Source of the DNA: Deltaproteobacteria bacterium
Lineage (GTDB): Bacteria; Myxococcota_A; UBA9042; DTJE01
Assembly (NCBI GenBank): GCA_013151875.1
Contig: JAADHL010000239.1
Span: forward strand, 9,961-19,037
DNA length: 9,077 nucleotides
Direction of reading: 5' to 3'
Within the stretch, counting starts at the first letter, position 1. The number at the start of each line of letters is the position of its first letter. The position numbers and the translations under genes are program-made. The notes below the pieces were generated by a model that was not told where the DNA came from, did not search any database, and was given only the letters and a program-made list of their open reading frames with translations. Below, one piece after another: positions 5,479 to 9,077 of this stretch.

Positions 5479-7470
5479 GGATCTCCGCCTGACGAAAAAC
5501 AGACATCCGCCGTTGAACGGGCGCTGAGGTTGGGCCTGGACAACCTGGCAGGCATGCAGACCGAAAACGGCTCGTGGCGCGGGGACTATGGCGGCCCCCA
5601 GTTCCTGCTGCCCATGTACGTGATACTGCACCGTATTGCCGGCAGGGACATCCCCGTTGGACGACGCAACCGGATGCTGGACTACCTGGCGAACACCCAG
5701 AATCCGGACGGCAGCCTGGGACTCCACGTGCAAGGTGACGGAAGCATGTTCACGACGGTCCTGGGCTACACCGCATCCCGGCTGCTGGGCAGGCCGCGCC
5801 AAGAGGACTCAATGGCCCGGATGCGCGGATGGATACAGGCCAACGGCACTGCCCTGGGCGCGGCGCCCTGGGGAAAGTTCTGCCTCGCGCTGCTAAATCT
5901 GTACCCCTGGGACGGCCTCAATCCAGTGTTGCCGGAACTGTGGCTTACGCCGGCATCGAGCCCTGTCCACCCCAGCCGCCTCTGGTGCCACGCCCGGCAA
6001 GTGTACCTGCCAATGGCGTATCTCTACGGCCTCAAAGCCAGCATCCCGGCCGACGATCTGTGCCTGGAATTGCGCCGGGATCTGTATGATAGGCCCTACA
6101 ACGAAATCCCATTTCACCGGCACCGGGACACCGTGGCGCCCACCGACAACTACAAGCCGGCCACTCCACTCCTCAAGGCCGCGAACACAGCGATGCTCGC
6201 GTTCGAAAAGGCCCATCCGCGAGCCCTGCGTAAAAAGGCGTTGCGCGAACTCCTGCGGCACATCGACTACGAAGACAAGGCGACTTCATTCGCCAACCTG
6301 GGTCCGGTCAATGCCGTGCTCAACCGCGTCTGCCACTGCTTTCGGGAGGATGGGAAAGAAGCCCTTGAACAGGGATGGGACATGCTGGACAGGTACCTGT
6401 GGGACGGCCACGACGGGATGAAGATGAACGGATACCTGTCCACGGAACTGTGGGACACGGTCTTTGCCGTACAGGCGATCCTTGCGTGCGATAAAGCGGG
6501 CCTCCAGGGCCTCGGAAACCACTGGGACACGATGGAAAAGGCCCACGACTTCGTCCGTGCCAATCAGATTACGGAGGACCTGCCGGATGCCGAGGCATTC
6601 TACAGGCACCCGTCACGCGGGGGATGGCCGTTCTGCTCGCTGGAACACGGATGGCCCATCACGGACTGTACCGCGGAGGGACTCAAGGTCTCGATGGCCC
6701 TTGAAAAATCTGTAGACAACCCTGTCCCGAAAGAGCGGATGATCGACGCGGTGCGCCTGATTCTGTCTTTCCAGAACGACGACGGAGGGTGGTCATCCTA
6801 CGAGAAACGGCGCGGGGGTCTGTGGCTGGAACAGTTGAATCCATCCCTGGTGTTCGGTGACATCATGGTGGACATCTCGTATCCCGAGTGCACCAGCGCC
6901 TGCATTCAAGGGCTGGCCGAGGCGCGCATGCGGTTCCCCGACCTGTTCGACGACCGGATTCAGACGGCGGTGGAACGCGGCGTGCGGTTCCTGAGGACCT
7001 CACAGCGGACCGACGGCAGTTGGGAGGGTTCCTGGGGGGTCTGTTTTACCTATGGGACATGGTTCGGGGTATCCGGCCTCCTCGCTGGAGGCGTTCCCAG
7101 TGACGACCCGGCCATACTGAACGCCGTTTCATTCCTGCTTTCCCGCCAGAAACAGGACGGGGGCTGGGGAGAACATCACCTTAGTTGCTCCCAGAGGCGT
7201 TACGTGGAACATCCGCAAAGCCAGGCGGTCATGACATCATGGGCACTGATGACCCTGGCAAGGGCCGATTGCGGCGACACAGTCGCCATGGACAGGGCCG
7301 CGAAATTCCTGATCGAGGCACAATCCGCTGACGGAGGATGGCCACGCGAAGCCATCGCCGGCGTATTCAATCGCACCTGTCTGATCAATTACGACAACTA
7401 CCGCCACTATTTCCCGGTGTGGGCACTGGCCGAATGGCTGGCCAGGACAGGCGTGCAGAAACGAACCTGA
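5470..7470 (+). CDS. oxidosqualene cyclase, cycloartenol synthase-like
   Basis: 666-residue terpene cyclase expected to close (3S)-2,3-oxidosqualene into a tetracyclic sterol at the membrane surface. QW-type repeats occur at about 30 (QTENGSW), 77 (QNPDGS), 435 (QNDDGGW), 512 (QRTDGSW), 560 (QKQDGGW) and 618 (QSADGGW). The catalytic motif is ITDCTAE with acid Asp399 and Cys400; squalene-hopene cyclases have DXDD there instead. Cys474 (YPECTSA) matches the second Cys that hydrogen-bonds the acid in human lanosterol synthase. WGVCFTYGTWFG (from about 523) is also sterol-cyclase type. Tyr322 (MKMNGY), His393 and Ile397 (HGWPITD) match Arabidopsis CAS1 Tyr410, His477 and Ile481, whereas lanosterol synthases have Thr, Cys/Gln and Val. 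Cycloartenol is therefore the predicted product. The open frame extends back to a GTG at 5374 (698 residues), but GAGG at 5461 and the sigma-54-like site at 5394 favour 5470. HMG-CoA synthase follows 170 bp downstream. Confidence 0.93.
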   Translation: MKNGSPPDEKQTSAVERALRLGLDNLAGMQTENGSWRGDYGGPQFLLPMYVILHRIAGRDIPVGRRNRMLDYLANTQNPDGSLGLHVQGDGSMFTTVLGYTASRLLGRPRQEDSMARMRGWIQANGTALGAAPWGKFCLALLNLYPWDGLNPVLPELWLTPASSPVHPSRLWCHARQVYLPMAYLYGLKASIPADDLCLELRRDLYDRPYNEIPFHRHRDTVAPTDNYKPATPLLKAANTAMLAFEKAHPRALRKKALRELLRHIDYEDKATSFANLGPVNAVLNRVCHCFREDGKEALEQGWDMLDRYLWDGHDGMKMNGYLSTELWDTVFAVQAILACDKAGLQGLGNHWDTMEKAHDFVRANQITEDLPDAEAFYRHPSRGGWPFCSLEHGWPITDCTAEGLKVSMALEKSVDNPVPKERMIDAVRLILSFQNDDGGWSSYEKRRGGLWLEQLNPSLVFGDIMVDISYPECTSACIQGLAEARMRFPDLFDDRIQTAVERGVRFLRTSQRTDGSWEGSWGVCFTYGTWFGVSGLLAGGVPSDDPAILNAVSFLLSRQKQDGGWGEHHLSCSQRRYVEHPQSQAVMTSWALMTLARADCGDTVAMDRAAKFLIEAQSADGGWPREAIAGVFNRTCLINYDNYRHYFPVWALAEWLARTGVQKRT

Positions 7471-7575
7471 ACCCCCATCAACGGACAGAAACCGCACGAT
7501 CCGACCTGGCGGACGGGCCGGTCCGGATGTTAGTTTCGAGCCGCCGTGAGTCGTCCATCACTGAAACCACGCTCC

Positions 7576-7591
7576 TGGCACCAAATCTGCA
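7576..7591 (+). promoter_or_regulatory. sigma-54 (-24/-12) promoter before HMG-CoA synthase
   Basis: TGGCACCAAATCTGCA has a perfect TGGCAC -24 block and CTGCA at -12, matching 10 of 12 consensus positions with GG (7577-7578) and GC (7589-7590) at exact spacing. The predicted start point is near 7602, giving a leader of about 39 nt containing the strong Shine-Dalgarno. A 12-bp palindrome AATCTGCAGATT (7584-7595) overlaps the -12 element. The rest of the 170-bp gap (7471-7640) shows no gene. Confidence 0.65.
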
Positions 7592-7625
7592 GATTGCAAC
7601 CAGTGAACAGGTTCGTCCGAGCCAC

Positions 7626-7637
7626 AGGAGGAGGAGG
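7626..7637 (+). promoter_or_regulatory. very strong Shine-Dalgarno of HMG-CoA synthase
   Basis: Four AGG triplets in a row (AGGAGGAGGAGG) end 3 nt before the ATG at 7641. The upstream copies give ideal spacing. This fixes the start and rules out the longer open frame that begins inside the cyclase gene. Confidence 0.85.
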
Positions 7638-7640
7638 ACA

Positions 7641-8861
7641 ATGCATCAGGAAAAACGATTCGGAGTCGAAGGGATTGCTGTTTCCATCCCAAAGCACTTT
7701 ATTGACCTGGGAACCCTGGCCGAGGCAACGGGAGTGGACCCGGCCAAGTACTACAGGGGCCTGGGCGGCCGGCGCATGGCGGTCGTCACCCCTATCGAGG
7801 ACCCTGTGACCATGGCCGTGGAAGCCACCAGGACGCTGATCGACCGTTACGACGTGGACCCGAGCGGCATCGGCATGCTGATCGTGGGTTCCGAGTCGGG
7901 CGTGGACGCGGCAAAACCAATCGCGTCGTACGTCCATGGGATGTTGGGCCTTGCTCCCCATTGCAGGACTTTCGACACCCAACATGCCTGCTACGGAGCG
8001 ACCGCGGCCCTGCAGATGGCTCGCGACTGGACGTCCAGGCAGGTCGGCGAAGGAAAAAAGGCCATCGTGGTCGCCACCGACATCGCCCGCTATGAAGTCG
8101 GGTCAGCGGGCGAACCCACACAGGGGGCGGGCGCCGTTGCGTTGCTGGTGGGCAACAGGCCCGACGTGCTGGTCATCGAAAACCACGACGATGCTGTGTA
8201 CACGGCGGACGTAATGGACTTTTGGCGCCCGCATTACAGCAGTACCGCCATGGTTGATGGGCACTACTCGCTTGAGTGCTATCTGAAGGCCCTCGAAAAC
8301 ACCTATCTGACCCACCGCGCCGCATCCGGCCTCGGTTGGGACGACTATCGGCACCTGCTTTTCCACGTACCTTTTCCCAAGATGGCCTTCAAGGCCTTCA
8401 GGCAACTCCATGAAATCGAATCAAAAGAGCGGAACGGGGACTTCGGCCCCCTGGAGGAACAATTCGACCGCATGACCGCCCCTGCCCTGTGGGCCAACAT
8501 CGAGGTCGGAAATGTCTATTCCGCCTCCCTGTACCTGTCATTCGCCGGATTATTGGAGAAAAGCGGACATGACCTGGAGGGCGCGAGGCTGGGGTTCTTT
8601 TCCTACGGCAGCGGTTGCTGCGCCGAATTCTTCAGCGGGACGGTGGGGACCGACGCAAGCGCGTGGCAAGGCCGGATCGGGGTAGCCGAGGCCCTTGCCG
8701 GTCGCATCGAACTGGACTATGACCAGTACCTCGAATTGCGCAAGGAAACAGAGGCCATTTCGCGGGACGGTTCCTACAGGGAACGCCCTGCCTCCAACGG
8801 CGAGCACGTATGGTTCTGCGGTGTGCAGGGCCACCAGCGGATCTACGCCCGCGCGATGTGA
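7641..8861 (+). CDS. mvaS: hydroxymethylglutaryl-CoA synthase
   Basis: 406 residues, close to the usual length of bacterial HMG-CoA synthases. It condenses acetyl-CoA with acetoacetyl-CoA to HMG-CoA, the committed entry to the mevalonate route to isopentenyl diphosphate. The catalytic triad is visible: Glu85 (GSESGVD), nucleophile Cys117 (DTQHACYGATAAL) and His242 (FHVPFPKMA), corresponding to Glu79, Cys111 and His233 of Staphylococcus aureus MvaS. Other family segments are FWRP (194-197) and VDGHYSLECY (205-214). PksG-type HMG-CoA synthase homologues that act on carrier-protein polyketides share these residues, but no polyketide genes are nearby and the cyclase neighbour favours isoprenoid supply. 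Transcription is probably from the sigma-54-like site at 7576, with possible read-through from the cyclase. The stop overlaps the convergent desaturase gene by 19 bp. The mevalonate pathway is not the default in Gram-negative bacteria, but it is known in sterol-making myxobacteria. Confidence 0.93.
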   Translation: MHQEKRFGVEGIAVSIPKHFIDLGTLAEATGVDPAKYYRGLGGRRMAVVTPIEDPVTMAVEATRTLIDRYDVDPSGIGMLIVGSESGVDAAKPIASYVHGMLGLAPHCRTFDTQHACYGATAALQMARDWTSRQVGEGKKAIVVATDIARYEVGSAGEPTQGAGAVALLVGNRPDVLVIENHDDAVYTADVMDFWRPHYSSTAMVDGHYSLECYLKALENTYLTHRAASGLGWDDYRHLLFHVPFPKMAFKAFRQLHEIESKERNGDFGPLEEQFDRMTAPALWANIEVGNVYSASLYLSFAGLLEKSGHDLEGARLGFFSYGSGCCAEFFSGTVGTDASAWQGRIGVAEALAGRIELDYDQYLELRKETEAISRDGSYRERPASNGEHVWFCGVQGHQRIYARAM

Positions 8862-9077
8862 TCCGCCGCAGTGAAGCCGCTGTCGACGGCGCTCTCGATC
8901 GTTGACGGCAGTCCCGTGTCGGTCCAATCCCCGGCAAGGAACAGGTTTTCGATGGGCGTTGGGCAGGACGGCCTCATTCCATGCTGACCGGGGCATCCCC
9001 TGAACGTGGCCCTCTTGGCCATGATCACCATGCTGTCTATCGGCTCGACGCCGGCGGCCTTTGGAAAAAAGCGTCGG
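8843..9077 (-). CDS. FAD-dependent desaturase/amine-oxidase family, C-terminal part (HpnE-like)
   Basis: The last 77 codons of a gene that enters from the right edge; the TAG stop is at 8843-8845. The sequence ATFRGCPGQHGMRP followed by NLFLAGDWTDTGLPSTIESA and a VDSGFTAAD segment is the conserved C-terminal FAD-binding end of the phytoene/carotenoid desaturase and squalene-associated desaturase (HpnE) group. HpnE reduces hydroxysqualene to squalene in the HpnCDE route. Beside an oxidosqualene cyclase this is the attractive reading, because squalene is the precursor of the cyclase substrate. A phytoene or zeta-carotene desaturase cannot be excluded from the C-terminus alone. It is convergent with HMG-CoA synthase and overlaps it by 19 bp, so it belongs to a separate transcript. 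Confidence 0.75.
   Translation of the reverse strand, partial: RRFFPKAAGVEPIDSMVIMAKRATFRGCPGQHGMRPSCPTPIENLFLAGDWTDTGLPSTIESAVDSGFTAADHIARA

Noticed and set aside
5470..7470. Squalene-hopene cyclase annotation for the terpene cyclase
   Set aside because: The DXDD catalytic motif is absent; DCTAE and the WGVCFTYGTWFG segment are those of oxidosqualene cyclases.
7584..7595. 12-bp palindrome AATCTGCAGATT as a separate operator
   Set aside because: It overlaps the -12 element and has no second copy nearby; probably incidental, though a repressor site is possible.
7338..7640. N-terminal extension of HMG-CoA synthase by 101 residues
   Set aside because: It overlaps the end of the cyclase gene in another frame and resembles no family sequence; the AGG-repeat ribosome-binding site fixes the start at 7641.

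Overview
The window looks like a chromosomal segment of a moderately GC-rich Gram-negative bacterium. A Deltaproteobacteria-type lineage (Myxococcota or Desulfobacterota) is plausible: sterol-type cyclases, bacterial HMG-CoA synthases, abundant NtrC-family two-component systems and long-form REP-associated transposases co-occur in such genomes. No rRNA or other taxonomic marker is present, so this is inference.

Left part (1-2250): the start of a PEBP/YbhB-like protein with a signal peptide runs off the left edge on the minus strand. Divergent from it is a small two-TM membrane protein with a LiaF-like 'VFG' repeat domain. Next comes a Y1 (HUH, IS200-like/RAYT) transposase gene bracketed by imperfect inverted ends; each end carries two head-to-tail copies of a GGGTCGG-containing iteron. 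The right end reaches into the stop codon of the next gene.

Centre (2243-5253, minus strand): a soluble GAF-PAS histidine kinase and an NtrC-family sigma-54 activator with an intact GAFTGA motif form an operon, with the stop and start codons overlapping as ATGA.

Right part (5254-9077): divergent from the kinase lies an oxidosqualene cyclase. It has the sterol-cyclase DCTAE motif rather than the hopene-cyclase DXDD motif, and the Tyr/His/Ile residue set of cycloartenol synthases. It is followed on the same strand by HMG-CoA synthase of the mevalonate pathway. Tail-to-tail with that, and overlapping by 19 bp, is the 3' end of an FAD-dependent desaturase resembling HpnE (squalene formation) or a carotenoid desaturase. 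Together they cover an early mevalonate step, possibly squalene formation, and cyclisation to a sterol skeleton. No squalene epoxidase is visible.

Main observation: both the cyclase and the HMG-CoA synthase are preceded by good matches to the sigma-54 -24/-12 promoter (TGGACCGGTAATTGCA and TGGCACCAAATCTGCA, each 10 of 12 consensus positions with exact GG/GC spacing). The adjacent divergent two-component system encodes exactly the activator class such promoters require. This suggests a signal-responsive sigma-54 sterol/isoprenoid locus. It also argues that the cyclase starts at 5470 rather than at the longer upstream reading.
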